Assembly (NCBI GenBank): GCA_005878835.1 | Contig: VBMV01000109.1 | Span: 1-43,071 of the forward strand | Source: Gammaproteobacteria bacterium | GTDB lineage: Bacteria; Pseudomonadota; Gammaproteobacteria; Steroidobacterales; Steroidobacteraceae | Reading direction: 5' to 3' | Length of the DNA stretch: 43,071 bases | Shown: positions 26,158 to 38,148 of the stretch, piece after piece | How the letters are laid out: every line of letters starts with the position of its first letter | Numbering within the stretch: the stretch's first letter is position 1 | Made by a program: the position numbers and the translations under genes | Notes under the pieces: model-generated | The model's database searches: none | What the model saw: the letters and a program-made list of their open reading frames with translations, nothing else | What the model was told of the DNA's origin: nothing

Positions 26158-26853
26158 TCAGGCCCAGTCGCGGAATCCGATCGAGGCATGAGAGCCGTCG
26201 CAGAAGGGCTTGTTCTTCGAAGCCCCGCAGCGGCACAAGGTCATGCGGTTGCGAGTCTCGTACGCGAAGCCGTCGGCGGAATGCAGCGCAATCCCGCCCC
26301 GCAACCACAACGGACCGCTGACGCCTTGTGAGGGGTCCTCGACCAGCCCTATGGAAACCGGCAGTGCATGCTCGATCGGCTTGCCGCTCGCCCGATCCCA
26401 GGCGACGAGGCGTCCCGAGGGACAGTTGTTGACCTGCCGCAGGAAAGTCGTCCGCAGCCCGGCGTCGTCAGTACGCTCGACCTGGCTCCACACCTGTCCG
26501 TTCGGATCGCAGAAGCGCGCGCCCGCACACAGCGACTGCGCGTCCGTGAGCGCGAGGGCGGGACCTTCCAGGACCTGCGCCTGTTCGCGATACGTGGTAC
26601 GGGGGGCGGTTTCGGTGCCGTCGAAGCCGATCTTCGCATGGGTGCCGTCGCAGAACGGCTTGGTTTTCGACTTACCGCACCGGCACAGCTGGTACGACTC
26701 CCGCGCGGGCAATGTCTCGCCCTGCCGCCACTGCTGCGACTCGCCCTCGCTGTCGGTGACGATGGTCTGCTTGGCGAGCGGCACGCCGCCGCTCACCAGG
26801 TAGGGGCCGTTGTGCGAGACGACCACCTGAGGCGCCGACTTGGACTTCGTCAT
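26158..26853 (-). CDS. Double CDGSH-type iron-sulfur protein
   Basis: A 231-residue protein with two CDGSH motifs that each bind a [2Fe-2S] cluster with three Cys and one His: CRCGKSKTKPFCDGTH (Cys57, Cys59, Cys68, His72) and, at the C-terminus, CRCGASKNKPFCDGSH (Cys207, Cys209, Cys218, His222). Between them is a domain of about 120 residues with CAGARFCD and NNCPSGRLVAWD, typical of the bacterial proteins annotated as Fe-S cluster/CDGSH with an extra Fe-binding region. ATG 26853 is preceded by GGAGG; an earlier start nine codons upstream lacks one. Role is probably redox or stress-related, not demonstrated. Divergent from the M48 protease gene with 117 bases between. Confidence 0.9.
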   Translation of the reverse strand: MTKSKSAPQVVVSHNGPYLVSGGVPLAKQTIVTDSEGESQQWRQGETLPARESYQLCRCGKSKTKPFCDGTHAKIGFDGTETAPRTTYREQAQVLEGPALALTDAQSLCAGARFCDPNGQVWSQVERTDDAGLRTTFLRQVNNCPSGRLVAWDRASGKPIEHALPVSIGLVEDPSQGVSGPLWLRGGIALHSADGFAYETRNRMTLCRCGASKNKPFCDGSHASIGFRDWA

Positions 26854-26920
26854 GAAGGGCCTCCTTCGTGGAAGCCGCAAGCCTGAACCATCGGGGCGCA
26901 GGCGACAAGAGTGCGCCCCC

Positions 26921-26954
26921 GGGGGACGCCTGCACCCGCGGGGGGACGCCTGCA
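26921..26954. repeat. Short tandem repeat, GGGGGACGCCTGCA twice, 20-bp period
   Basis: The 14-base unit occurs at 26921-26934 and 26941-26954, just upstream of the M48 protease start. It looks like a small tandem duplication in the leader. No function is evident. Confidence 0.7.
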
Positions 26955-26970
26955 GGTTAAACTCCCGCCG

Positions 26971-28227
26971 ATGCGCTGGTTGACGCCACTCTTCATTCTC
27001 GCGGTCCTCGGGAGCCTCGCCACCGAGCTGTGGCTGTCACGGCGCCAGGCGCGGGCCGTCGCCTGCCACCGCGATTGTGTACCCGGGCCGTTCGCCGGCA
27101 GTGTCTCGGCGAGCGAACATGGCAAGGCCGCCGACTACACGCTCGCCAAGCTGCGCCTCGGTCGCCTGGTCAGCATCGTCGATGCGGCGCTCACCCTGTT
27201 GCTCACGGTCGGTGGCGGCATCGCGGCGGTGGATGCGCTGTGGCGCCACGCCCGCTTGACGCAACCGTGGCTCGGCGTGCTGGTGATTGCCAGCGTCGCG
27301 CTGCTGGTGCAACTCACCAACCTGCCCTTCTCGGTGTGGCGCACCTTCCGGCTCGAGACGCGCTTCGGCTTCAACCGCACCACGCCCGGCCTGTTCCTCG
27401 CCGATCTGGGCAGGAGCCTTGCGCTCGCGGTGTTGCTCGGCGGTCCGCTGCTGGTTGCGACGCTGGTGCTCATGCAGCGGGCCGGCACAGTGTGGTGGGT
27501 ATGGGCGTGGGGCCTGTGGCTCGCCGTCATGTTCCTCATGGCCTGGGCCTGGCCGGTATTCATCGCCCCGCTCTTCAACCGCTTCGCGCCGCTCGAGGAC
27601 CAGGCGCTGCGCCAGCGCATCGAAGCGCTGCTCACGCGCTGCGGCTTCGCCTCCAGGGGGGTATTCGTGGTGGACAACTCGCGCCGCTCGAGCCACGGCA
27701 ACGCCTATTTCACCGGCATCGGCCGCCACAAGCGCATCGTGTTCTTCGATACGCTGCTCGAGCGTCTCGCTCATCCGGAAGTCGAGGCGGTGCTGGCGCA
27801 CGAGCTCGGCCACTTCCGCCTCAAGCACGTGCGCCAGCGGCTGCTGCTGTCGATGGCGCTGTCCTTCGTGGGCCTGGCGCTGCTCGGCTGGCTGACCGGG
27901 CAGGCCGGCTTCTACGCGGCGCTCGGCGTGGCCGTGCCGTCCACGCATGCCGCGCTGCTGCTGTTCGTGCTCGTGGTTCCGGCCTTCACTTTCTTCATCA
28001 CCCCGCTCGCCTCGCTGTGGTCGCGCCGGCACGAGTTCCAGGCGGACGCGTTCGCCACCCGCCATGCCAGCGCGGCCGAGCTCGCCACGGCGCTCGTCAA
28101 GCTGCATCGGGACAACGCCAGCACTCTGACACCCGATCCGGTGTACGCCGCGTTCTATTATTCGCATCCACCGCCGCTCGCACGCATCGCGCGCCTGCGT
28201 GCCTCGGGCGCGGCGCCGGCGTCCTGA
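26971..28227 (+). CDS. M48 family membrane zinc metallopeptidase (Ste24/HtpX-like)
   Basis: A 418-residue integral membrane protease of the Ste24p branch. The zinc motif HELGH is at 277-281 and the third ligand is the Glu in RRHEFQADAFA about 80 residues later. The N-terminal region carries several helices (2-20, 68-90, 101-118, 150-168, 178-200) and the RFGFNRTTPGLFLAD segment shared with CAAX prenyl protease 1 homologues. In bacteria such proteins are thought to act in membrane protein quality control. The ATG at 26971 begins directly before the first helix; there is no strong ribosome-binding site. Convergent with the glycosyltransferase gene. Confidence 0.93.
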   Translation: MRWLTPLFILAVLGSLATELWLSRRQARAVACHRDCVPGPFAGSVSASEHGKAADYTLAKLRLGRLVSIVDAALTLLLTVGGGIAAVDALWRHARLTQPWLGVLVIASVALLVQLTNLPFSVWRTFRLETRFGFNRTTPGLFLADLGRSLALAVLLGGPLLVATLVLMQRAGTVWWVWAWGLWLAVMFLMAWAWPVFIAPLFNRFAPLEDQALRQRIEALLTRCGFASRGVFVVDNSRRSSHGNAYFTGIGRHKRIVFFDTLLERLAHPEVEAVLAHELGHFRLKHVRQRLLLSMALSFVGLALLGWLTGQAGFYAALGVAVPSTHAALLLFVLVVPAFTFFITPLASLWSRRHEFQADAFATRHASAAELATALVKLHRDNASTLTPDPVYAAFYYSHPPPLARIARLRASGAAPAS

Positions 28228-28251
28228 CGCGATGGTTCAGGGAATGCAGGT

Positions 28252-30009
28252 TCAAGGAATGTAATAGAGATCGATCGACTTGCCGACGCGTTCCACGGGC
28301 TGGTAAGCATCCAGCCAGGCGTAATCCTCGGGAGCGCGCGTGCGCGCGAGCGCAAAGATCGCCACCCAGCCGCTCGCAGGCCGGCGCGCCGCGAGATTCA
28401 CGAACGGCGGCAACGGCTCGCGGCTCAAATCCGCCGTGCCGCGGTACGCGAGGCTCAGCTGCGCAATCCGCAGCTGCGCCGCGCGCAGCTCCAGGCGCCG
28501 CAGATCCTGGCCCCAGTCCAGATCCGAGTCGACCAACACGCGCTCCGGGTGCGGCACCGCCTCGTTGAAGTAAGGCAGGTAGTCCGGATAGGCCGTCCAC
28601 AACGTGCTGAGCTGCCACAGCAGCAGCGCGAGCAGCCCTGCGACCGGGACCACGGCGAGGCGCCGGTTGCGCCCCGCGGCGCGCGTGCGCCACGCGGCGA
28701 GCGCGCGCCAGGCGCGCACGGCCACATACGCCGCGCCCAGCGCGAGGAAGGGATACAGCACCAGCACGTGCCGTATGCCGATGTTGATGCGGCTGAAGGC
28801 GCTCGCGAAGGCGAGCATCAGGATCGCGAGCACCGCCGGTGCGAGCGCCCAGCCATTGCGGCTACGCCAGCCGTCCCGGGCCAGCCACGCAAGACCCGCG
28901 GGTCCGGCGGCGAGCAGCGGAATGGGCGTCTTCACTGCGAGCGCCACCAGGTAGAAGGACCACCACCCCATGAGGCGCACGTGTCCCAGCAGGTACGACA
29001 GGTGACCGCTGTCGTTGTGAGCCTTGACCGCCACGACGCCGTTGATGAGATCCCTGAGCGCGCGCGGCAACCACAGATGCGAGAGCAGCACACCGAGCTC
29101 ATGGTCGAGCCCCCGCTCCTGCAGCAGGTAGGACACCGCCCAGTTGAAACGCACCGCGAGGGCAGCCGGGTTGGGCGAGCGCGGACCGTAGGCGAGTGCG
29201 ATCGGCAACAGGGTGGCGAGCAGCGCGAGCGCCAGGCCCAGCAGGCGCGAGCGCGCGCCCGCGGCCGGCGGGTCCGCACGCAGCGCGCCCGCACCGGGTG
29301 CCACCCCGGGCGGCAGCCCGCGCGGCACGCCGGGCAGATCGCGCCATCCGACAGCCGCACGCACCAGCGCCAGTGCCGGCAACGCCAGGCCGATGAAGGG
29401 CACGGCGGAGAATTTCGTGCCGACCGCGAGCCCCGCGGCGAGCCCGAAGCGCACCGCGTCGCGCAGCCGCCCGCTCACCAGCCACAGCTGCAGGGCATAG
29501 AGCGCGAGCAGGCAGGTGGCAGCCGCCGCCACATCGAGGCTGGCAAGGGCTGCGTGTCCGAGAACCGCCGGCACCGAGGCGAGCAGCAGTACGCTCAGGA
29601 GCGCCGCGCCCTGCGATGCGAACAGTCGCCGTGCCCACAACCAGGTGGCGAGCAGCAGCAGCGCGAGGAACGGCAGCACGCCTGCCCGGGCAAGCGTGAG
29701 GTAGCGCCAGTAGTGGCCGCCGGAGTACAGGATATCGATGCCTTCCTGCGTGCCGTTCGGCGGCGGGGTGCCGAAAGAGCGCGCCCCGGCGAGGTACGGC
29801 CCGAGCGCGAGCAGCACGCGCCCGAGCGGCGGATGCTCGGTATCGTATTCGTACTGGCCGCGGTCGAGCAGCTCGATACCGGCCGCCAGGTGCTCCGGCT
29901 CGTCCCAGGTGTTGGAATACACGCGCCAGCTGCCCGCCGCGAGTGCGCATGCCAGGAGGATGATCAGCGCCAGTGCCAGCCGCCCCGCCGCGGTGCAGCG
30001 CGCGCTCAC
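28252..30009 (-). CDS. Membrane glycosyltransferase, GT39/ArnT-like
   Basis: A 585-residue polytopic membrane protein with about 11-13 helices. The first periplasmic loop has the acidic pair TWDEPEHLAAG and EYDTEHPPLGR, characteristic of polyprenyl-phosphate-dependent glycosyltransferases of the GT-C fold (GT39, PMT or ArnT type). The C-terminal soluble part includes VDSDLDWGQDLRRL and ends in DLYYIP, a pattern seen in many uncharacterised bacterial members. It should transfer a sugar from a lipid-linked donor on the periplasmic side; donor and acceptor are unknown. The GTG at 30007-30009 lies 14 bases after the purA stop and opens the first helix; longer versions would overlap purA. It is probably read through from purA. 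Confidence 0.82.
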   Translation of the reverse strand: MSARCTAAGRLALALIILLACALAAGSWRVYSNTWDEPEHLAAGIELLDRGQYEYDTEHPPLGRVLLALGPYLAGARSFGTPPPNGTQEGIDILYSGGHYWRYLTLARAGVLPFLALLLLATWLWARRLFASQGAALLSVLLLASVPAVLGHAALASLDVAAAATCLLALYALQLWLVSGRLRDAVRFGLAAGLAVGTKFSAVPFIGLALPALALVRAAVGWRDLPGVPRGLPPGVAPGAGALRADPPAAGARSRLLGLALALLATLLPIALAYGPRSPNPAALAVRFNWAVSYLLQERGLDHELGVLLSHLWLPRALRDLINGVVAVKAHNDSGHLSYLLGHVRLMGWWSFYLVALAVKTPIPLLAAGPAGLAWLARDGWRSRNGWALAPAVLAILMLAFASAFSRINIGIRHVLVLYPFLALGAAYVAVRAWRALAAWRTRAAGRNRRLAVVPVAGLLALLLWQLSTLWTAYPDYLPYFNEAVPHPERVLVDSDLDWGQDLRRLELRAAQLRIAQLSLAYRGTADLSREPLPPFVNLAARRPASGWVAIFALARTRAPEDYAWLDAYQPVERVGKSIDLYYIP

Positions 30010-30023
30010 CGATGCGCTCAGAC

Positions 30024-32420
<2,397 letters not shown>

Positions 32421-32424
<4 letters not shown>

Positions 32425-33524
32425 CGCTCTCCCCGCCCGCGGGCTTCGACCGTGACCGAATCGGTCTCCTTCGGGGCGCCGTTGGCGGGGGCTTCCGCCT
32501 CCGCCTCGCGCGCCGCGCCCTTCTCCAGCAGCTTCTCGATGGGCAGGTAGAACATGTTGCCGCCCGCACGAGCGTCGATCAGCACCTTGTGCGCGCGCGA
32601 CAGCACGTTCTCGACCGTGTCCATGTACAGCCGCCGGCGCGTGACTTCCGGGGACTGCGCGTAGGCCGCCTCGAGCTGCGCGAAGCGCGACGCCTGCCCC
32701 TCGGCGAGCGCCGTGACCTGCGCCTTGTAGGCCTGGGCATCCTGCTGCATCCGCAGGGCGGCGCCCTGCGCCACGGGGACGATGCCGTTGGCGTAGGCCT
32801 CGGATTCCAGGATGAAGCGCTCCTTGTCGGCCTGCGCCTTGTTGGCATCGCGCTGCGAGGGAATCACCGCGTCCGGCACCTGCACGTCCTCGAGATTGAC
32901 CGTCGTGACCGTGATCCCTGAGGTGTAGTAATCGAGGGTAGTCTGGATCAGATTCTTGGTGCGCCGTGTCACCTCGGGGCGCGTCGAGCCGACCAGCAGG
33001 TCATCGAGGGTGCTGCGGCCGACGATCTCGCGGATCGCGCTCTCGCTCACCTCGCTCAGGGTGGCTTCCGGATCGCGCACCCGGAACAGCTTCTTCACCG
33101 GGTCCGAGAACTGGTACTGCACGGCGAAATGCAGGTCGACGAGATTGACATCCGAGGTGAGCACGCGGGACTTGAAGTCGCTGGAATTCACGCTCGCGAC
33201 ATTCACCTTGGTGACCGTCTCGATGGGCCAGGGCCAGCGCCAGCCCACCCCCGGAGCCTTCACGTCGACCAGCCGCCCGAAGCGCTGGATGATGCCGCGC
33301 TCGGCTTGTGCCACCTGATAGAAGCCGCTCCACAGCCACAGGCCGAGCGCCACCAGGGTTCCCATCAGGAACAGCGAGCCGCTGTCGCCGCCGCGACCGC
33401 CGGATCGCAGCAGCGACTCGAGCCGGCGCTGCCAGCTCTTCAGGCGCTCGTCCAGGTCCGGGCCGCCAGCACCCGGGCGGCGTCCCCACGGATTGTTCGG
33501 ACCGCTTGGTTGATTCCAGGCCAT
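32421..33524 (-). CDS. hflK: FtsH protease modulator HflK
   Basis: The larger subunit of the HflKC complex, 367 residues. A Gly/Pro-rich cytoplasmic N-terminus (WNQPSGPNNPWGRRPG) leads to one helix (about 49-67), then the SPFH domain (about 70-250, QAERGIIQRFGRLVD; STLDDLLVGSTRPEV) and a coiled-coil segment with KAQADKERFILESEAYANGIVP. The C-terminal 40 residues are low-complexity and Ala/Glu-rich. It starts at ATG 33522-33524, 18 bases after hflX. Spacing and order are those of the conserved hfq-hflX-hflK-hflC operon. Confidence 0.97.
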
Positions 33525-33542
33525 ATGGAGGTGTGCGCGAGG

Positions 33543-34895
33543 TCAGCGCTGCTTGGTCGCGCTCGAGACGGCGGTCGATTGTAGGTAGGCCATCCCGGGG
33601 GCACAAGGCATGTCCGCCCCCTGCACCTCGAGAATCTGCACGCCGGCCGTGCGGGCCAGCTGCAGCAGCTCCAGGTCCGGCAGCTCCACCGCCAGCTCGA
33701 TCGAGCCATCCTCGGCGCAGACTTCCGCGCGCACCACCTGCGCCGCGTACAGGCGCGAGCGCAGCGCCCCGCCGCCCGCGGCGACCCGCAGGCGCGCGCG
33801 GCGCGCAAAGCGGGCCAGCCGCTCGGCCACGGCACGCGCCAGCAGCTCCAGTCCCAGGCGCTTCTCGGCGGAGATCCACACCGCGGTGGCGCGATGGGCG
33901 GCATCGCGGTCGAGGCGCGGCGCGCTGTGCAGCCGGTCGATCTTGTTGTAGAGCAGGATCTGCGGAATTTCGCCGGCGCCGATCTCCGCGAGCACCCCGT
34001 TCACCTGTGCGATCTGCTCCTCGCGCCGGGGGTTGCTGGCATCCACGACGTGCAGCAGCAGGGTGGCGGCGCGCGCCTCGGTGAGCGTCGACTGGAAGGC
34101 GGCCACCAGCTCGTGCGGCAGCTCGCGAATGAACCCCACGGTATCGGCTGCGACCACCGCGGTGCCGCCCGGAAGGGTGATGCGCCGCACCGTTGGATCG
34201 AGGGTTGCGAACAGCTGATCCGCCACATAGGCGTCCGCCCCGGTGAGCGCGCGAAACAGCGTCGACTTGCCGGCGTTGGTATAGCCGACGAGTGCGAGCG
34301 AGGGCACCGGGATTTCGGCGCGCGTCTGGCGCCCGGTCTCGCGTTGCTGCTGGATCTTTGCCAGCCGCCGGTTGAGCACGCGCACCCGCTGGGCAATGAT
34401 GCGCCGATCGGTCTCGAGCTGCGTCTCGCCCGGGCCGCGCAGGCCGATACCGCCCTTCTGGCGCTCGAGGTGCGTCCAACCGCGCACCAGGCGGCTGCCG
34501 ATGTGCTTGAGCTGCGCGAGCTCGACTTCGAGCTTGCCTTCGAAGCTGCGGGCGCGCTGCGCGAAGATATCGAGGATCAGGCCGTTGCGGTCGAGCACCC
34601 GCCGCTCGGTGAGCTTCTCGAGGTTGCGCTCCTGGCTCGGGGAGAGCGCGTGATCGACGAGGATGAGCTCCGCCTGATGGGCCCGGACGATGTCGCGCAG
34701 CTCCTCGGCTTTGCCGCTACCGAGGAAGTAGCGTGAATCGGGCCGCTCGCGCCGGCCCGTGAGCGTCGCGACCGGCAGCGCGCCGGCGGATACGGCCAGC
34801 TGCGTGAATTCCTGCAGGTCCTCCGGATCGACCTGGGCGCCCAGTCCCAGACGCACCAATACGGCGCGCTCACCAGTCCGTGGGCGTTCGAACAC
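33543..34895 (-). CDS. hflX: Ribosome-associated GTPase HflX
   Basis: HflX binds and splits ribosomes, notably after heat stress, with GTP hydrolysis. The 450-residue protein has an N-terminal HflX domain (about 15-190, YFLGSGKAEEL; GPGETQLETDRR at 155-166), then a GTPase domain with G1 GYTNAGKS (204-211), G3 DTVGFIRELPHE and G4 YNKIDR, and a C-terminal extension. It is slightly longer than the 426 of E. coli HflX. The start is a GTG at 34893-34895; hfq ends 24 bases upstream. Confidence 0.97.
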   Translation of the reverse strand: MFERPRTGERAVLVRLGLGAQVDPEDLQEFTQLAVSAGALPVATLTGRRERPDSRYFLGSGKAEELRDIVRAHQAELILVDHALSPSQERNLEKLTERRVLDRNGLILDIFAQRARSFEGKLEVELAQLKHIGSRLVRGWTHLERQKGGIGLRGPGETQLETDRRIIAQRVRVLNRRLAKIQQQRETGRQTRAEIPVPSLALVGYTNAGKSTLFRALTGADAYVADQLFATLDPTVRRITLPGGTAVVAADTVGFIRELPHELVAAFQSTLTEARAATLLLHVVDASNPRREEQIAQVNGVLAEIGAGEIPQILLYNKIDRLHSAPRLDRDAAHRATAVWISAEKRLGLELLARAVAERLARFARRARLRVAAGGGALRSRLYAAQVVRAEVCAEDGSIELAVELPDLELLQLARTAGVQILEVQGADMPCAPGMAYLQSTAVSSATKQR

Positions 34896-34919
34896 TCAGG
34901 CTTCCCGTGAAGGGGGACA

Positions 34920-35174
34920 TTATTCGGCGTGCGTCTCCGGGGCGGCGCCGCCCTCTTCGGCCGCCAGGCGCACGTTGCGCGCCGGCACGACCGTGGAGAT
35001 CGCATGCTTGTAGACCATCTGGCTGACGCTGTTCTTCAGCAGCACCACGAACTGGTCAAAGGAATCGATCTGACCTTGCAACTTGATGCCGTTGACGAGG
35101 TAGATGGATACCGGCACCCGCTCCTTGCGCAAGGCGTTCAAAAAGGGATCTTGCAGGGACTGGCCTTTGGCCAT
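34920..35174 (-). CDS. hfq: RNA chaperone Hfq
   Basis: Hfq is a hexameric Sm-like protein that pairs small RNAs with mRNAs. At 84 residues it has the Sm1 part ([19 protein letters not shown] and [12 protein letters not shown]) and the Sm2 motif YKHAIST of the proximal RNA site. The C-terminal tail is short (about 18 residues, acidic), unlike the long tail of enteric Hfq. The ATG at 35172-35174 has AAGGAG at ideal distance. A 144-base gap to miaA leaves room for its own promoter, and an AT-rich stretch occurs there (TTAATAT on the minus strand near 35302-35308), but no convincing -35 box was found. Confidence 0.98.
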   Translation of the reverse strand: MAKGQSLQDPFLNALRKERVPVSIYLVNGIKLQGQIDSFDQFVVLLKNSVSQMVYKHAISTVVPARNVRLAAEEGGAAPETHAE

Positions 35175-35318
35175 CGGGTTCTCCTTATTTTTTGCAGCTT
35201 CGTGTTGTTCGACTGGACAAACAGACCGCAAGTGAACTTCCGTGTTCCGCGATCCGGCAAAACCAACGTGCCTCATTAGCGAGGAACCGAGTTCGGCCAT
35301 ATTAACATGCGCATTGCT

Positions 35319-36305
35319 CTAAAGCCCAAGCCGGGCCAACTCATGACATATGTCTCGATTCCACGACAGCCGACTGTCCGGATCGATCCATTCCCCGAGG
35401 GCCTCGCCCCGCATCCAGGTCAGCTGCCGTTTGGCCAGCTGGCGCGTCGCCGCAACGGCCCGTCGCACCCCCTCCTCCAGGGCGTATTGCCCGTCGAGGT
35501 GCGCCCACAGCTGCCGGTAGCCCACCGCGCGCATCGACGGGTGAGCGGCGGTGAGGGCGCCGCCGCGGCGTAAGCCGATCACCTCCTCGAGAAACCCCGC
35601 CGTCATCATGGCATCGAAGCGCCGGGCGATACGCTCGTGCAGCACGGCTCGCCGCCGGGGAGCAAGAATCCAGTAGCGCAGTGGCCAGCCGGCGAGCGCA
35701 CTGGCGGTCGCGCGCTGCAGCTGCGAGACCCGCTGTCCGGTTATGTAACAAACTTCCAGCGCTCGCTGGATCCGCTGGCTGTCGGTGGACGCGATACGCG
35801 CGGCCGCTTGCGGGTCCAGGGCGGCCAGTTCCGCGTGCAGCGCCGGCCATCCGTGCCGGGCGGCGCGCGCGTTGAGCTGCGAGCGCAGCAGCGGGTCGGC
35901 CTGTGGCAGCGCCGCCAGCCCGTGCAGAAGCGAGCGCAGGTACAGCATGGTCCCCCCCACCAGCAGCGGTACCCGGCCGCGGGCGTGTATGTCGCGGATG
36001 CTCCCGAGCGCATCCGCCACGAAGCGCCCCGCGGAATAGGTCTCGGTCGGCTCGCAGATGTCGATCAGGTGGTGGGGAACGCGCTCGCGCAGCTCGCGCG
36101 CCGGCTTGGCCGTGCCGATATCCAGCCCCCGGTAGACCAGCGCTGAGTCCACGCTGACGATCTCTACCGGGGCGCTCTCGGCGAGCCCGAGGGCCCAGTC
36201 GGTCTTGCCGGTGCCGGTGGGCCCGGTGAGGACGAATACCGGCAGGTCGTGCGGCCCGGCTGCCACGCCGGGCGCGGGCGTGCCTGCCGCGCGCGCGGTC
36301 GCCAT
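35319..36305 (-). CDS. miaA: tRNA dimethylallyltransferase
   Basis: MiaA adds a dimethylallyl group to A37 of tRNAs that read codons starting with U. The 328-residue protein has the P-loop GPTGTGKT (28-35), the substrate motif SVDSALVYRGLDIGTAKP (about 50-67, slightly different from the usual MDIGTAK), the GGTMLYLRSLLHGL segment (about 117-130) and TDSQRIQRALEV, and ends with RQLTWMRGE. The N-terminal 20 residues are Ala/Gly/Pro-rich and not part of the fold, so a downstream start is possible. Its ATG overlaps the mutL stop by one base (TGATG), indicating coupled translation. Confidence 0.97.
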   Translation of the reverse strand: MATARAAGTPAPGVAAGPHDLPVFVLTGPTGTGKTDWALGLAESAPVEIVSVDSALVYRGLDIGTAKPARELRERVPHHLIDICEPTETYSAGRFVADALGSIRDIHARGRVPLLVGGTMLYLRSLLHGLAALPQADPLLRSQLNARAARHGWPALHAELAALDPQAAARIASTDSQRIQRALEVCYITGQRVSQLQRATASALAGWPLRYWILAPRRRAVLHERIARRFDAMMTAGFLEEVIGLRRGGALTAAHPSMRAVGYRQLWAHLDGQYALEEGVRRAVAATRQLAKRQLTWMRGEALGEWIDPDSRLSWNRDICHELARLGL

Positions 36306-38098
36306 CAACGCCCCCGCAGGAACAGCTGGTCCAGTTGGTGCAGGGACAGGCGCGTCCAGGTCGGCCGCCCGTGGTTGCACTGGTTGGCGCGCTCGGTGGC
36401 CTCCATTTGCCGCAGCAGCGTGTCCATTTCCGGCAGCGTGAGGCGGCGGTGCGCGTGGATCGCACTGCGGCAGGCGAGCGTGCCGAGGAACCTGTCCGCG
36501 GCGCCTTCGAGGTGATGCGTGTCGGCCTCCAGGGTGAGGTCGTGCACCAGCGAGGTGACGATCTGCGGGATCTCCCCCGGCTTGAGGGTCGCCGGCACGC
36601 GCCGCAACGCGAGCCGCGTGGAGGACAGCGCATCGAGCTCGAAGCCTGCCTGCTCCCACTCGCCGCGCTGCTCGAGGAGCGCGGTGAGCTCGTGCGCCTT
36701 GAGCTCGATGATCACCGGCTCGAGCAGGTGCTGTGAGGCAGGCGTGCCGCGCTCGCGCTCGGCCTTGAATTTCTCGTACAGCACGCGCTCGTGCGCCGCA
36801 TGCATGTCCACCAGCACGAGCCCTTCGCGATTCTGCGCGAGGATGTAGGCGCCGTGCAGTTGCGCGAGCGCCGTGCCGAGGGGTTGTTCCTCGGTGGAGG
36901 ACGGGAACGGCGCCGCCGCGGCCCCCGGCAGCGTGCCGGCATCGTGCACGGAGGCGGCGAGCGCCCACGGGTCGCGCGTGGGCGCGTAGAGCGGCAGGCT
37001 CGCTGCGCGCCCGGCGTGCGCCGCCGCGCCCGCCAGAGCCGTGCCATGACCGGCCCCCAGCCCTTCGACGCCCCGGGCTGCAGAGGCGGCGGCGAGATCC
37101 GGCTTCGTGTCCGCCAGGGCGCGCTGCACGGCGCGAAAGGCGAAGTCGTGAATCTGGCGGCTGTCACGGAAGCGCACTTCGAGCTTGGCCGGGTGGGCAT
37201 TCACGTCGACGAGCTTCGGGTCGAGCGTCAGGTAGAGCACATAGGCGGGGTGCCGGCCGTGATACAGCACGTCCCGGTACGCGAGCCTCGCGGCGTTCAT
37301 CAGCAGCCGGTCACGCACGCTGCGGCCGTTGACGAACCAGAACTGTTGGTCGGGCTGGGCGCGCGAGCGCGTCGGCAGGCCCGCCCACCCCGACAGCATG
37401 ACCGGTCCCGCGGCGTGCCTCACGGCGACCGCGGCGGCGGCAAAGTCGCCCCCGAGCGCCACCTCCAGGCGCGAGAGCTCGGCGCCTGCGCCATTCACGG
37501 CCGGTGCATCCAGCAGCACGCGCGTGCCGTGGCGCAGGCGAAAGCTCACATCGAACCGCGACAGCACCAGCCGTTCCACGAGCCTCGCGATGTGCGTCAG
37601 CTCGGTCGCATCGCTGCGCACGAACTTGCGCCGGGCCGGCACGTTGAAGAACAGGTCGCGCACCTCGATGGTGGTCCCCGGCGGGTGGGCCGCCGGGCGC
37701 ACCGGCGTGAGCGCGCCGCCTTCGACGTCGACCTGCGCCGCCTGCTCGGCGCCGGCGGCGCGCGAGAGGATCCGCAGCCGTGACACCGAGCCGATCGAGG
37801 GCAGCGCCTCACCGCGAAAGCCGAGCGTGGTGATGGCCTCCAGATCATCCAGGCAGGCGATCTTGCTGGTCGCATGCCGCGCCAGCGCCATCGGCAGCTC
37901 GCCGGAGGCGATGCCGCCGCCATCGTCGCGCACCCGCACCAAAGCGACGCCGCCGCGCTCGACGTCGATCTCGATGCGCGTCGCGCCGGCGTCGAGTGCG
38001 TTCTCGACGAGCTCCTTGACCACCGAGGCGGGCCGCTCGATCACCTCGCCGGCGGCGATCTGGTCGACGAGCTCGCCGGGAAGAATGCGGATCCCCAT
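36305..38098 (-). CDS. mutL: DNA mismatch repair protein MutL with endonuclease motif
   Basis: MutL connects mismatch recognition by MutS to strand incision. The 597-residue protein has an N-terminal GHKL ATPase with ELVENALDAGA (about 30-40), DDGGGI (58-63) and TLGFRGEALPSI (about 91-102). After a Pro/Ala linker the C-terminal domain has D431-M-H-A-A-H-E437-R-V-L-Y-E442. This fits the endonuclease motif DxHA(X)2E(X)4E, in the DMHA form known from Neisseria. The supporting motifs ACRSAIHAHR and CNHGRP are also present. E. coli MutL lacks this site because it uses MutH. The gene therefore predicts methyl-independent, MutL-incised mismatch repair. Located between the amidase and miaA as in E. 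coli. Confidence 0.97.
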   Translation of the reverse strand: MGIRILPGELVDQIAAGEVIERPASVVKELVENALDAGATRIEIDVERGGVALVRVRDDGGGIASGELPMALARHATSKIACLDDLEAITTLGFRGEALPSIGSVSRLRILSRAAGAEQAAQVDVEGGALTPVRPAAHPPGTTIEVRDLFFNVPARRKFVRSDATELTHIARLVERLVLSRFDVSFRLRHGTRVLLDAPAVNGAGAELSRLEVALGGDFAAAAVAVRHAAGPVMLSGWAGLPTRSRAQPDQQFWFVNGRSVRDRLLMNAARLAYRDVLYHGRHPAYVLYLTLDPKLVDVNAHPAKLEVRFRDSRQIHDFAFRAVQRALADTKPDLAAASAARGVEGLGAGHGTALAGAAAHAGRAASLPLYAPTRDPWALAASVHDAGTLPGAAAAPFPSSTEEQPLGTALAQLHGAYILAQNREGLVLVDMHAAHERVLYEKFKAERERGTPASQHLLEPVIIELKAHELTALLEQRGEWEQAGFELDALSSTRLALRRVPATLKPGEIPQIVTSLVHDLTLEADTHHLEGAADRFLGTLACRSAIHAHRRLTLPEMDTLLRQMEATERANQCNHGRPTWTRLSLHQLDQLFLRGR

Positions 38099-38148
38099 GG
38101 GGGCCGCAGTTTACAGGCGATCGGACGCGCCGAGCGGGCGCTAAGCGA

